Of a stretch of 64,000 nucleotides of DNA, positions 26,458 to 35,335 are shown one piece after another. Every line of letters starts with the position of its first letter. The first letter of the stretch is position 1. The DNA is from Streptomyces sp. WAC08241 (GTDB lineage Bacteria; Actinomycetota; Actinomycetes; Streptomycetales; Streptomycetaceae). The notes under the pieces are model-generated. The model saw nothing but the letters and a program-made list of their open reading frames with translations, ran no database searches and was not told the DNA's origin. The stretch is taken from assembly GCA_007858575.1 (NCBI GenBank), contig CP042279.1, forward strand, positions 4,590,501-4,654,500, in the 5' to 3' direction. A program made the position numbers and the translations under genes.

Positions 26458-27429
26458 TCACGCCGGCGGTGCGGGCTCCTTCGGGAGCAGGTGGCCACGC
26501 CTGCCCAGGAGGAACTTCTTGAAGGCGGCCACCGGGGCCGTGTCCGGGTGGCCGTCGAGCCAGGCCACGCCGATCTCGCGGACCGCGCGCGGGGCGGTGA
26601 CGGTCAGTTCGACGACGCCGGGCCGGGGCACGGCCGGCGGGGGCAGCAGGGCGACGCCGAGACCGGCGGCGACCAGGCCGCGCAGGGTCTCGGCCTCCTC
26701 GCCCTCGAAGGCCACCCGGGGCTTGAACCCGGCCTCCGCGCACAGGTCGTCGGTGATGCGGCGCAGCCCGTACCCCGGCTCCAGGGTCACGAAGGTCTCG
26801 TCGGCGGCCTCCGCGAGCCGCACCCGCTTGCGGGTCGCGAGCCGGTGGTCGTCCGGGACGACGAGCCGCAGCCGCTGCTCGTCCAGGCGCCGGGCCACCA
26901 GGTCGGGCGCGTCCGGCACCGGCGAGGTCAGACAGAGGTCGAGGTCACCGGCCCGCAGCCGCTCGATCATGGCCTCGCCGTAGTTCTGGACCAGGGTGAA
27001 GCGGACCCGGGGGTGGTCGACCCGGAAGGCGCGGATGAGCCCGGGGACGGTCTCGGACCCCATGGTGTGCAGGAACCCGAAGGCGACCCGCCCGGCGGCC
27101 GGGTCGGCGTCGGCCCGTACGGTGTCGGCGGCCCGCTCCACCTCGGCGAGGGCCCGCTCGGCGGCGGCGAGGAAGCGGCGGCCGGCCGGGGTGAGGGAGA
27201 CCGTGCGGCCGCGGCGGGCGAAGAGGGTCACGCCGAGGTCCTGTTCGAGCCGGACCATCGCCCGCGAGAGCGTGGACTGCGGGACGCCCATCTCGGCCGC
27301 GGCCCGGGTCACGTGCTCGTGCCGGGCGACGGCCGCGAAGTACGCGAGCCGGGGCGCGAGCAGCAACCCCATGTCTTCTTCGTTACTACTCGGTGACAGC
27401 CGGGGCTGTGACCTGTACTCATGCGCCAT
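26458..27429 (-). CDS. LysR-family transcriptional regulator
   Basis: An intact 323-residue protein from the ATG at 27429 (MAHEYRSQ); a longer in-frame start at 27465 is less likely. The N-terminal LysR HTH is LAYFAAVARHEHVTRAAAEM then GVPQSTLSRAMVRLEQDLGV and LFARRGRTVSLTPAGRRFL. The effector domain begins RVAFGFLHTMGSETVPGLIR and includes LDLCLTSPVPDAP and AAGLGVALLPPPAVP. It is divergent from an MFS exporter gene with only 62 bases between the starts, so it most likely regulates that transporter. The inducer is unknown. Confidence 0.92.
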   Translation of the reverse strand: MAHEYRSQPRLSPSSNEEDMGLLLAPRLAYFAAVARHEHVTRAAAEMGVPQSTLSRAMVRLEQDLGVTLFARRGRTVSLTPAGRRFLAAAERALAEVERAADTVRADADPAAGRVAFGFLHTMGSETVPGLIRAFRVDHPRVRFTLVQNYGEAMIERLRAGDLDLCLTSPVPDAPDLVARRLDEQRLRLVVPDDHRLATRKRVRLAEAADETFVTLEPGYGLRRITDDLCAEAGFKPRVAFEGEEAETLRGLVAAGLGVALLPPPAVPRPGVVELTVTAPRAVREIGVAWLDGHPDTAPVAAFKKFLLGRRGHLLPKEPAPPA

Positions 27430-27491
27430 GGGAACGATTACAGCAGTTCCGTGCATTGGACGCATGAAACCCGTCGGCCTACGTTCGTGGC

Positions 27492-28750
27492 ATGCCTTCC
27501 GCCAGTACCAGGGCGGCCGCCACCCACGCGTCCGCCGACACCCGTCTCTCCCCGGCGCCCCCGGCTACCGCCGCATGAGCCTCGCGCTCTTCGCCGCCGG
27601 GCTCGCGACCTTCACCCTCCTCTACTCCACGCAGGCCCTCCTCCCGGCGATCTCCGCCGACTTCGGCGCCACCGCCTCGGCCGCCTCGTGGACGGTCTCC
27701 GCCGCGACCGGCGCCCTCGCCCTGTGCGTCCTGCCGTTCAGCGCCCTCTCGGAGCGCTTCGGCCGGCGCGCGACGATGACCGTCTCCCTCGCGGTCGCGG
27801 TCGCCCTGGCGCTCCTGGTGCCGCTCGCCCCGAACCTGGAGTCCCTGGTCGTGCTGCGCGCGCTCCAGGGTGCGGCGCTCGCCGGGCTCCCGGCCTCCGC
27901 GATGGCGTACCTGGCCGAGGAGGTGCGGCCCAAGGCGCTCGTCGGCGCGATCGGCCTCTTCGTGGCGGGCAACTCCATCGGCGGCATGAGCGGCCGGATC
28001 GTGTCCGGCTGGATCGCCCAGATGTGGGGCTGGCGCGCGGGCGTGGCCGCCGTGGGCCTGGTCTCCCTGGCGTGCGCGCTCGCCTTCCGGGCGCTGCTTC
28101 CCAAGGCCCGGCACTTCACGCCCGGGACGCTGAACCCGAAGGCGCTGGCCCGGACCGTGCGCGGCCACCTCGCCGACCCGCTCCTGATGCGGCTCTACGC
28201 GATCGGCGCCCTGTTCATGACGGTCTTCGGCGCGGTGTACACCGTGATCGGCTACCGCCTGGTGGAGGCCCCGTTCTCGCTGCCGCAGGGCGTGATCGGC
28301 TCGGTCTTCCTGGTGTACCTGGTCGGTACGGTCTCCTCGGCGGCGGCCGGGAAGCTGGTCGGGCGGCTCGGCCGGCGCGGGGCGCTCTACCTGGCGGTGA
28401 CCACCACGGCCGCGGGCCTGCTGATCTCCCTCGCCGACGCGCTCCCCGCGGTCCTGGCGGGCCTCGTCCTGATCACGGCCGGCTTCTTCGCGGGCCACGC
28501 CGTCGCGTCCTCCTCGGTGAGCCGCACGGCGAAGACGGGCCGGGCGCAGGCCTCGGCGCTGTACCAGTCGGCGTACTACCTGGGCTCCAGCGCGGGCGGC
28601 ACGCTCGGCGCGGTCGCCTTCCACGCGGGCGACTGGGCGGGCACGGTCCTGATCGGTCTGGTCGCGGTCCTCGGCGTCGTCTCGATCACCCTGTACGGCA
28701 CGCACAGCGCGCGCGTGGAGGCGCGGCGGATCCGTCCGGCGACCGCCTGA
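27492..28750 (+). CDS. MFS transporter (YnfM/arabinose-efflux-like), frameshifted near the start
   Basis: About 420 residues with 12 predicted TM helices. After a short polar N-terminus (MPSASTRAAATHASADTRLS) and one lost base near 27555, the protein reads YRRMSLALFAAGLATFTLLY, then LLPAISADFGATASAASWTV, the MFS loop motif LSERFGRRATMTVSLAVAVA, VLRALQGAALAGLPASAMAY, the second-half loop GKLVGRLGRRGALYLAVTTT and the C-terminal RAQASALYQSAYYLGSSAGG. YnfM-type members are drug or metabolite exporters. Control by the divergent LysR protein is likely. The substrate is unknown. Confidence 0.9.
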
Positions 28751-28811
28751 GGCGCGGCGGGAGCCCGGCGGCGGTCCGCCCGTGACGGGAGTCCTCTTCC
28801 CCGGGCGGGAC

Positions 28812-28838
28812 GCAACCGCCAGACTCCCCGTACGTCTT
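28812..28838 (+). promoter_or_regulatory. SigE-like ECF promoter candidate for the L,D-transpeptidase gene
   Basis: GCAACC (28812-28817), 15 bases, then CGTCTT (28833-28838), 30 bases before the ATG. The spacing and boxes match the GCAACC-N15/16-CGTC pattern of Streptomyces SigE-type cell-envelope promoters. Confidence 0.45.
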
Positions 28839-28868
28839 CGGGGACAGGACTCCAGGGGTGCAGAGATC

Positions 28869-29576
28869 ATGAGGGAAGTCATACGCCGGACGGGCCGCAG
28901 GGCGGTCGTCACGGCCGGTCTGACGGCGCTGGTGGTGCCGCTGACGGTGGCGCTCGGGACGGGGACGGCGGAGGCCGCGTCCTGCAACGTGACGACCGGG
29001 CCGTACCAGAAGCAGGTCGAGAAGTTCCTGGGCCGGCCGGTCGACGGGCGCCAGTCGTCCGCCGACTGCAAGGCGATCCAGGCCTTCCAGAAGAAGCACG
29101 GGATCACGCCGTCCGCCGGGTACGCGGGGGCGATCACCTGGCGCACGATGGACACGATGAACCAGCAGAAGGCCGCCGGGAAGAACCCGAACAAGGACCG
29201 CAGGTGTCCGACGAACAAGGGCCGGATCGCCTGCGTGGACCTGACGCGGCAACTGAGCTGGATCCAGGACGGCGCCAAGCTGAAGTACGGCCCGGTGCCG
29301 GTGCGCACGGGCAAGGACGGCACGGAGACCCGTACCGGCCTGAAGAAGATCTACTGGCGGAACATCGACCACTGGTCGACGCTCTACCACGTCTCCATGC
29401 CGTACGCGCAGTTCTTCGACGGCGGCCAGGCCTTCCACTCGACCACCAAGTCGATGTGGAACCCGCCGGGCTCGGGCGGCTGCGTGAACATGACGTCGGC
29501 CGACGCGAAGGCGTACTGGAACCTGCTGCGCAACGGGGACGACGTCTACGTGTACGGGCGCAAGCCGGGAACCTGA
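28869..29576 (+). CDS. Secreted L,D-transpeptidase (YkuD) with peptidoglycan-binding-like N-domain
   Basis: An intact 235-residue protein. The signal peptide GRRAVVTAGLTALVVPLTVA then ALGTGTAEAA is followed by a PG-binding-like helical domain (YQKQVEKFLGRPVDG, CKAIQAFQKKHGITP, YAGAITWRTMDTMN). A YkuD catalytic domain follows, ending SMWNPPGSGGCVNMTSADAK with nucleophile Cys205 and the upstream His in GGQAFHSTTK. Such enzymes form 3-3 cross-links or attach proteins to peptidoglycan. Extra Cys residues in the mature part may form disulfides. A SigE-like promoter candidate upstream would place it in the envelope-stress response. Confidence 0.92.
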   Translation: MREVIRRTGRRAVVTAGLTALVVPLTVALGTGTAEAASCNVTTGPYQKQVEKFLGRPVDGRQSSADCKAIQAFQKKHGITPSAGYAGAITWRTMDTMNQQKAAGKNPNKDRRCPTNKGRIACVDLTRQLSWIQDGAKLKYGPVPVRTGKDGTETRTGLKKIYWRNIDHWSTLYHVSMPYAQFFDGGQAFHSTTKSMWNPPGSGGCVNMTSADAKAYWNLLRNGDDVYVYGRKPGT

Positions 29577-29656
29577 CCCCGGCTGTCAGTGGGCTGCGGT
29601 AGCTTGCTCTCATCGGCACCGAACGGGTGCCGGTGAGGGTGAGCGGGTGTGCACCG

Positions 29657-30628
29657 ATGAGCGACGCAGCGATCGCGACGACCGAGGAACTCGACAAGTA
29701 CCGCCGTGAGCTAACCGGTTACTGCTACCGGATGCTCGGCTCCTCCTTCGAGGCGGAGGACGCGGTGCAGGACACGATGGTGCGGGCCTGGAAGGCGCTC
29801 GACTCCTTCGAGGGCCGCTCCTCGCTGCGGTCCTGGCTCTACCGGATCGCGACCAACGTCTGCCTCGACGCGCTGAACGCGGGGAACAGGCGGGCGCGGC
29901 CGATGGACCTGACCTCTCCGACGCCGGTGGAGCGGGCGCAGCTCGTGAAGCAGCCCGAGATCACCTGGCTGGAGCCGGTGCCGGACGGGCGGGTGCTGCC
30001 GTCGGTGGCGGACCCGGCGGAGGCGGCCGTCTCCCGGGAGACCGTGCGGCTCGCGTTCGTGGCCGCGCTCCAGCACCTGCCGCCCAAGCAGCGGGCGGTC
30101 CTCATCCTGCGCGAGGTGCTCGCGTGGCGGGCGAGCGAGGTGGCGGAGCTGCTCGACACCTCCGTGGCCTCGGTGAACAGCGCGCTCCAGCGGGCCCGCG
30201 CGACCCTGGCCGAGCAGGCGCCGGCCGCCTCCGACCCGGCGGACCCGCTGGACGAGGAGCAGAAGGCGCTCCTGGAGCGGTACGTGGCGGCCTTCGAGGG
30301 CTACGACATGAAGGCGCTGACCGCGCTCCTCCACGAGGACGCGACGATGTCCATGCCGCCGTACGACCTGTGGCTCCGGGGGCACGACGACATCGTGGGC
30401 TGGATGCTGGGCGTCGGCGAGGTCTGCGCGGGCTCGAAGCTGGTGCCGACCGTGGCGAACGGCTCGCCGGCGTTCGCCCAGTACCACCCGGACCCGGCGG
30501 GCGGCTTCAGTCCGTGGGCGCTGATCGTCCTGGAGCTGCGGGAGGGCAAGGTGGCGGGGATGGACTTCTTCCTGGACACCGAGCGCTGGTTCCCGCTCTT
30601 CGACCTGCCGGCGAGGCTAGAGGCCTAG
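29657..30628 (+). CDS. ECF sigma factor with C-terminal SnoaL-like domain (SigG/SigX5-type)
   Basis: An intact 323-residue protein. Sigma region 2 reads LDKYRRELTGYCYRMLGSSF, EAEDAVQDTMVRAWKALDSF and SSLRSWLYRIATNVCLDALN. Region 4 has LQHLPPKQRAVLILREVLAW and the HTH ASEVAELLDTSVASVNSALQ. The extra C-terminal domain (RYVAAFEGYDMKALTALLHE, TMSMPPYDLWLRGHDDIVGW, GFSPWALIVLELREGKVAGM) is an NTF2/SnoaL-like fold typical of the large ECF groups that lack a separate anti-sigma factor and use it for self-control. The stop overlaps the convergent STAS gene by 12 bases. Target promoters are unknown. Confidence 0.92.
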   Translation: MSDAAIATTEELDKYRRELTGYCYRMLGSSFEAEDAVQDTMVRAWKALDSFEGRSSLRSWLYRIATNVCLDALNAGNRRARPMDLTSPTPVERAQLVKQPEITWLEPVPDGRVLPSVADPAEAAVSRETVRLAFVAALQHLPPKQRAVLILREVLAWRASEVAELLDTSVASVNSALQRARATLAEQAPAASDPADPLDEEQKALLERYVAAFEGYDMKALTALLHEDATMSMPPYDLWLRGHDDIVGWMLGVGEVCAGSKLVPTVANGSPAFAQYHPDPAGGFSPWALIVLELREGKVAGMDFFLDTERWFPLFDLPARLEA

Positions 30629-30907
30629 GGTCCCGTCGAGCCCCGTCAGCCGGAGCAGGGCCCGCAGCTCGGGGCCCGCTCCGTGCAGCCGGAGGCGGTG
30701 GCCGTGCCGGGCCGCCGCGAGCTTCAGCCGGGCCAGGGCGTCGACGGCGGCGAGCCCGCCGGGCACGAGCGCGCCGGCCTCGCAGACGACCTCGGCGGGC
30801 GGGGCGGCGGCGAGCTCCGCGCAGAGCTGCTCGACCTCCTCCCGCCCGGGCCGGGCGCTCAGGGTCACGACGAGGGGCCGGCTGGTGCCCGGCTGACTGG
30901 TGTCCAC
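30617..30907 (-). CDS. STAS-domain protein (anti-sigma factor antagonist-like)
   Basis: A 96-residue protein from GTG 30907. It is one STAS fold: PLVVTLSARPGREEVEQLCA, PPAEVVCEAGALVPGGLAAV, ALARLKLAAARHGHRLRLHG and AGPELRALLRLTGLDGTLGL. The usual phosphorylated Ser/Thr of SpoIIAA-like antagonists (D-S/T-x-G) is not clear, since the position reads GALVPGG, so classical phospho-switching is doubtful. It is convergent with the ECF sigma gene, and the two reading frames share 12 bases. Involvement with that sigma factor is possible but not shown. Confidence 0.8.
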   Translation of the reverse strand: MDTSQPGTSRPLVVTLSARPGREEVEQLCAELAAAPPAEVVCEAGALVPGGLAAVDALARLKLAAARHGHRLRLHGAGPELRALLRLTGLDGTLGL

Positions 30908-30980
30908 GTCCGGTGAGACCGGAGCGGGGGCGGGAACTCATCGGAGGGCCCTCCGCCGGACAGGGCCTAGGCTCCCGCTC

Positions 30981-31634
30981 ATGACTCTCGAACCCGTCGG
31001 ACTGGTGATCTTCGACTGTGACGGCGTACTGGTGGACAGCGAGCGGATCTACTGCCGGGTGGACCGGGAGGTGTTCGCCGGCCTCGGGGCCGAGTTCACC
31101 GAGGCGGAGATCGTGGAGCGGTTCGTGGGCTCCTCCCACGAGGTGCTGACGGCGATCCTGGAGGAGCGGATCGGGCGTCCCCTGGAGCCCCACTGGAACG
31201 AACCCTTCCGGCAGCGGTACGAGGACGCGCTCGACGCCGAGCTGACCGCCGTCGAGGGCGTCGCCGACGTCCTGGACGCGCTGTCCGTCCCGTACTGCCT
31301 CGCCTCCAACGGCAGCCACCCCACGATCCGGCGGAACCTCGGCCGGACCGGACTCCTGGAGCGCTTCGAGGACCGGATCTTCAGCGCCCGCGACGTCGCC
31401 TGGGGCAAACCCGCCCCGGACCTCTTCCCGCACGCCGCCGCCGAGATGGGCGTCCCGCCCGCGCGGTGCGCCGTCGTCGAGGACAGTCCGTACGGCGTCG
31501 AGGCGGCCCGCGCCGCCGGCATGCGCGCCTTCGGCTACTGCGGCGGCCTGACCCGCGCGGACCGCCTGGCGGGCCCGGGGACGGTGGTCTTCGAGGACAT
31601 GCGGACGCTGCCGGGGCTGCTGGCGCGGCTCTAA
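30981..31634 (+). CDS. HAD-superfamily hydrolase (beta-phosphoglucomutase/phosphoglycolate phosphatase-like)
   Basis: An intact 217-residue HAD subfamily IA protein. Motif I is VIFDCDGVLVDSERIYCRVD (nucleophile and general-acid Asp). The helical cap holds FVGSSHEVLTAILEERIGRP. Motif II is CLASNGSHPTIRRN (Ser where Thr is often found), motif III Lys is in AWGKPAPDLFPHAA and motif IV acidic residues are in AVVEDSPYGVEAARAAGM. Such enzymes dephosphorylate small sugar phosphates or act as mutases; the substrate is not predictable. The 3' end overlaps the end of the convergent Uma2-like gene by 4 bases. Confidence 0.9.
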   Translation: MTLEPVGLVIFDCDGVLVDSERIYCRVDREVFAGLGAEFTEAEIVERFVGSSHEVLTAILEERIGRPLEPHWNEPFRQRYEDALDAELTAVEGVADVLDALSVPYCLASNGSHPTIRRNLGRTGLLERFEDRIFSARDVAWGKPAPDLFPHAAAEMGVPPARCAVVEDSPYGVEAARAAGMRAFGYCGGLTRADRLAGPGTVVFEDMRTLPGLLARL

Positions 31635-32215
31635 CCGGTGGGAAGGTGCCGGTGTCGAGGGTGAGGTCGAAGGGGCGGGAGGTGGAGCTCCCGGTCGAAC
31701 TCGACCGCGTCGAGGACCCGGTACAGGCCGTTCTCCGGCTCACCGTAGAGGGTGGCGGTGGGGCGGCCGGAGTGCCAGCGGTCGACGAGCAGGTAGAGGG
31801 GGACGGCGGCGGTGGCGTAGGCCTGGAGCTTCACGATCCGGTCGTGGTTGGCGTTGTTCCGCGAGGTGATCTCGACGACGAGTTCGGCGTCGGACGCCTG
31901 GATCGCGAGAGGGGCTTCGCGCACGGCTCCCTTGGGAGCCACGAGGAGGTCGGAATGAACATCCCCGCACGCGTGGGCAGAGTGACGGCCTGCGTCTGGT
32001 AGACCCCCCAGTCGCGGGGGATCACCCCGTAGAGCGCCCTTTGGACTTCGTCGGCGATGTCGTTGTGCAGGGGTGACGGCGGCGGTGACACGGTGATGAT
32101 CCCCTCGATGATCTCCACCTTGCAGCCTCGGGCGCGTCCGTCTCTTCCCAGATCCGGACAAGGTCGTCCCAGTCACGGCCGTTGGCCGACGCGGGTCGAC
32201 GGTGAGTGCGCTCAT
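31631..32215 (-). CDS. Uma2-family (DUF820) endonuclease-like protein, frameshifted
   Basis: About 195 residues with the PD-(D/E)XK-like Uma2 pattern. The N-terminus MSALTVDPR runs into WDDLVRIWEETDAPEG, the substrate-side motif VEIIEGIITVSPPPSPLHND, VYQTQAVTLPTRAGMFIPDL, the catalytic core PDLLVAPKGAVREAPLAIQA and DAELVVEITSRNNANHDRIV (E-x-S), and KLQAYATAAVPLYLLVDRWH. Uma2 proteins are numerous in Streptomyces and cyanobacteria; their biological role is unresolved. Frame changes occur near 32195, 32123, 31957 and 31680. No partner gene is evident. Confidence 0.8.
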   Translation of the reverse strand: MSALTVDPRRPTAVTGTTLSGSGKRRTRPRLQGGDHRGDHHRVTAAVTPAQRHRRRSPKGALRGDPPRLGGLPDAGRHSAHACGDVHSDLLVAPKGAVREAPLAIQASDAELVVEITSRNNANHDRIVKLQAYATAAVPLYLLVDRWHSGRPTATLYGEPENGLYRVLDAVEFDRELHLPPLRPHPRHRHLPTG

Positions 32216-32319
32216 GGCGGTCTCCAATCAGTGCGTCACCGATCCCAGCATGCCGAACGGGACCGGTGGGGGCCACCGGTCCCGTTCACCTGAACGTGTC
32301 AGGTGCATATGCCCAGTCG

Positions 32320-33596
32320 TCAGGCGATGCGGTCCAGGACGATCGGGGAGGCCGTGAAGGGCGTGCCCGTGGGGGCGATGTCCCAGGTGTTCTCCAGGGA
32401 GCCCAGGGCGTAGTCGAACTTCTCCGGGGTGTCCGTGTGGAGGGTCAGGAGGGGCTGGCCCGCCGTGACCGTGTCGCCGGGCTTGGCGTGGAGTTCGACG
32501 CCCGCGCCCGCCTGCACCGGGTCCTCCTTGCGGGCGCGGCCCGCGCCCAGGCGCCAGGCGGCGATGCCGATGTCGTAGGCGTCGAGGCGGGTCAGGACGC
32601 CGGAGGAGGGGCCGTCACGACGTGCTGCTCGCGGGCGACCGGGAGGGTCGCGTCCGGGTCGCCGCCCTGGGCCGCGATCATCCGGCGCCAGACGTCCATC
32701 GCGGAGCCGTCGGCGAGGGCCTTCGCCGGGTCGGCGTCCTTGATCCCGGCCGCGTCGAGCATCTCCCGGGCCAGGGCGATCGTCAGCTCGACGACGTCCG
32801 CCGGGCCGCCGCCCGCGAGGACCTCGACCGACTCGCGGACCTCCAGGGCGTTGCCCGCGGTCAGGCCGAGCGGGGTCGACATGTCGGTGAGCAGCGCGAC
32901 CGTCCTCACGCCGCTGTCGGTGCCGAGCCGGACCATCGTGGAGGCCAGCTCGCGGGCGTCCTCGATGCTCTTCATGAAGGCGCCGGTGCCGACCTTGACG
33001 TCCAGGACCAGCGAGCCGGTGCCCTCGGCGATCTTCTTGGACATGATCGAGGAGGCGATCAGCGGGATCGCCTCGACCGTGCCGGTCACGTCGCGGAGCG
33101 CGTACAGCTTCTTGTCGGCCGGGGCCAGGCCGTCGCCCGCCGCGCAGATGACCGCGCCGGTGGTGTCGAGGACGTGCAGCATCTCCTCGTTGGAGAGCAG
33201 CGCGCGCCAGCCGGGGATGGACTCCAGCTTGTCGAGGGTGCCGCCGGTGTGGCCGAGGCCGCGCCCGGAGAGCTGCGGCACGGCCGCGCCGCAGGCGGCG
33301 ACGAGCGGGGCGAGCGGAAGGGTGATCTTGTCGCCGACGCCGCCGGTGGAGTGCTTGTCGGCGGTGGGGCGGGAGAGCGAGGAGAAGTCCATGCGCTCGC
33401 CGGAGGCGATCATGGCCGCGGTCCAGCGGGCGATCTCGTCGCGGTTCATGCCGTTCAGCAGGATCGCCATGGCCAGGGCGGACATCTGCTCGTCGGCGAC
33501 CGCGCCGCGGGTGTACGCGTCGATGACCCAGTCGATCTGCTCGGGGCTCAGCTCGCCCTTGTCCCGCTTCGTACGGATGACGGAGATGACGTCCAT
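32320..33596 (-). CDS. deoA: Thymidine (pyrimidine-nucleoside) phosphorylase, frameshifted once
   Basis: About 425 residues. It phosphorolyses thymidine, deoxyuridine and perhaps uridine to base plus (deoxy)ribose-1-P. Family signatures: IRTKRDKGELSPEQIDWVID, ALAMAILLNGMNRDEIARWT, RPTADKHSTGGVGDKITLPL (phosphate-binding KHSTGGVGD), SGRGLGHTGGTLDKLESIPG, ASSIMSKKIAEGTGSLVLDV and VGTGAFMKSIEDARELASTM. A frameshift near 32610 separates the C-terminal alpha/beta domain (VELHAKPGDTVTAGQPLLTL). It is the last gene of the ABC-cdd-deoA series, 76 bases after cdd, with a degenerate operator in that gap, so it may have both operon and own-promoter expression. Confidence 0.95.
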
Positions 33597-33611
33597 GGGG
33601 TGGTGCCTCTT

Positions 33612-33623
33612 TCACGCGCATAG
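33612..33623 (-). promoter_or_regulatory. Degenerate nucleoside operator (CTATGCGCGTGA on the - strand) before deoA
   Basis: It has 9 of 12 matches to CTACGCGCGTAG and lies 15 bases upstream of the deoA ATG in the cdd-deoA gap. It is the weakest copy of the series. Confidence 0.45.
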
Positions 33624-33672
33624 AGGGGGAGGAGCGGCCCTTCCATCGTGCCGGAAGGGCCGCTCCGAAGTG

Positions 33673-34077
33673 CTACCGCGACAGGTGCTCCGGGCCGAAG
33701 GCCTGCGGGAGCATCTCGGCCAGGGTCAGCAGGCCGGCCGGGGTCTCCAGGACGAGCTCGGGGCCCCCGAACTCGTACAGGAGCTGCCGGCAGCGTCCGC
33801 ACGGGACCAGGGGCTCGCCCCGGCCGTCCACGCAGACGAAGTGGGTCAGCCGGCCGCCGCCGGTCGCCTGGAGCTGCGAGACGAGCCCGCACTCGGCGCA
33901 CAGGCCGAGGCCGAAGGAGGCGTTCTCCACGTTGCAGCCGGAGACCGTCCGCCCGTCGTCCACGAGGGCCGCCGCGCCGACCGGGAAGCCCGAGTACGGG
34001 GCGTACGCGCGGGACATCGCCCCGCGCGCCGTGACCCGCAGGGCCTCCCAGTCGGACTCGGAGAGCTTCGCGGTCAC
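33673..34077 (-). CDS. cdd: Cytidine deaminase
   Basis: An intact 134-residue protein. It converts (deoxy)cytidine to (deoxy)uridine for DeoA. Zinc site and catalytic Glu: GCNVENASFGLGLCAECGLV (C-x-E type) and PLVPCGRCRQLLYEFGG. The substrate loop is AYAPYSGFPVGAAALVDDGR. Size and motifs match the homotetrameric Cdd class. The GTG start overlaps the upstream permease stop by 4 bases (GTGA), so translation is coupled to the nucleoside transporter. Confidence 0.95.
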   Translation of the reverse strand: MTAKLSESDWEALRVTARGAMSRAYAPYSGFPVGAAALVDDGRTVSGCNVENASFGLGLCAECGLVSQLQATGGGRLTHFVCVDGRGEPLVPCGRCRQLLYEFGGPELVLETPAGLLTLAEMLPQAFGPEHLSR

Positions 34078-35335
34078 TTGCCCTGGCCCTTCCGGTACGG
34101 CAACCCGTCCGCCTTCGGCATCCGCAGGCGCTGTGCCGACAGGGCGAGCACGAGCAGGGTGGTGACGTACGGGGCGGCGTCGACGAACTGGCTCGGGACC
34201 TCGTCGGTCAGCGCGTACCAGAGGAAGAACACGGCGGAGAAGGCGGCGGAGACCACCGCGACCACGTACTTCTTCCCGTAGAGCTGCCAGAGGGCGGCGA
34301 TCACCAGGAGCAGCGCGACCAGGAGCAGCAGCGCGTGGACGTTCTCGGCGCCGCCGCGCAGCTTGAGGCTGTCGGTGAAGCCGAAGAGGCCGGCGCCGAG
34401 CGCCATGCCGCCGGGCATCCAGTTGCCGAAGATCATCGCGGCGAGACCGATGTAGCCGCGGCCGCCGGTCTGGCCCTCCTGGTAGATGCCGGTGGCGACG
34501 ATCGCGAGGAAGGCGCCGCCGAGGCCGGCGAGGGCGCCGGAGACGGTGACGGCGATGTACTTGTACTTGTAGACGTTGACGCCCAGGGACTCGGCGGCGA
34601 CCGGGTTCTCGCCGCAGGAGCGCAGCCGCAGGCCGAAGGCCGTGCGCCACAGCACCCACCAGGTGGCCGGGACCAGCAGGATCGCGACGACGGTGAGCAG
34701 CGACAGGTTGGTGACCAGGCCGCCGAGGATGCCGGCGAGGTCGGAGACCAGGAACCAGTGCTTGGCCTGGAGGTCCTGCAACCAGTCGGAGAGCCCCGGG
34801 ATGGTGATCTTGGTGATCTGTTCGATGCGGGGGACTGCTTGGAGGAGCCGCCCGGGGCCTCGGCGAACGTGAAGTTCGACAGGTACTGGGTGAAGCCGAC
34901 CGCGAGGATGTTGATCGCCACGCCGGAGACGATGTGGTTCACGTTGAACGTGACGGTGATGATCGCGTGGAGCAGACCGCCGATCGCACCGCCGATGAGG
35001 CCGAAGAGGACGCCCGTCCAGGGGCCCCACTGGTAGCCGGCCCAGGCGCCGAACCAGGTGCCGAGGACCATCATGCCCTCGAGACCGATGTTGACGACGC
35101 CCGCGCGCTCGGCCCACAGACCGCCGAGGCCGGCGAGGCCGATCGGGACGGCGAGCTGGAGCGCGCCGGAGACCTGGCCCACCGAGGTGAGGTCGTTCGC
35201 CCCGGAGACGACCCGGACCAGCGAGAAGAGCACGAGGCCGGCCGCGACGATCAGCATGATCCACGGCAGGGTGAGCTTGCGGCGTCCGCCGCCCTTGGGC
35301 GCGGCGCTCGGCTTGGTGGCAGCGGCGGTGCTCAT
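34074..35335 (-). CDS. Nucleoside ABC transporter permease (BMP-linked), frameshifted once
   Basis: About 420 residues of the BPD_transp_2 (LivM/RbsC-like) type. A basic N-terminus is followed by LTLPWIMLIVAAGLVLFSLV, the conserved cytoplasmic loop VPIGLAGLGGLWAERAGVVN then IGLEGMMVLGTWFGAWAGY, IVSGVAINILAVGFTQYLSN, LAGLGGAFLAIVATGIYQEG and GYIGLAAMIFGNWMPGGMAL. With the second permease and the ATPase it forms a YufOPQ/NupABC-type nucleoside importer. One base is lost near 34835. It overlaps both neighbours by 4 bases, the mark of a tightly coupled operon. Confidence 0.92.

Noticed and set aside
27479..29323. A 614-codon open frame on the - strand opposite the MFS and L,D-transpeptidase genes
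   Set aside because: It reads as Arg/Pro/Gly-rich low-complexity sequence antisense to two clear protein families.
32206..34281. A 691-codon open frame on the + strand opposite deoA and cdd
   Set aside because: It is an antisense shadow of strongly conserved genes. High GC makes long empty frames common, and the translation has no recognisable domain.
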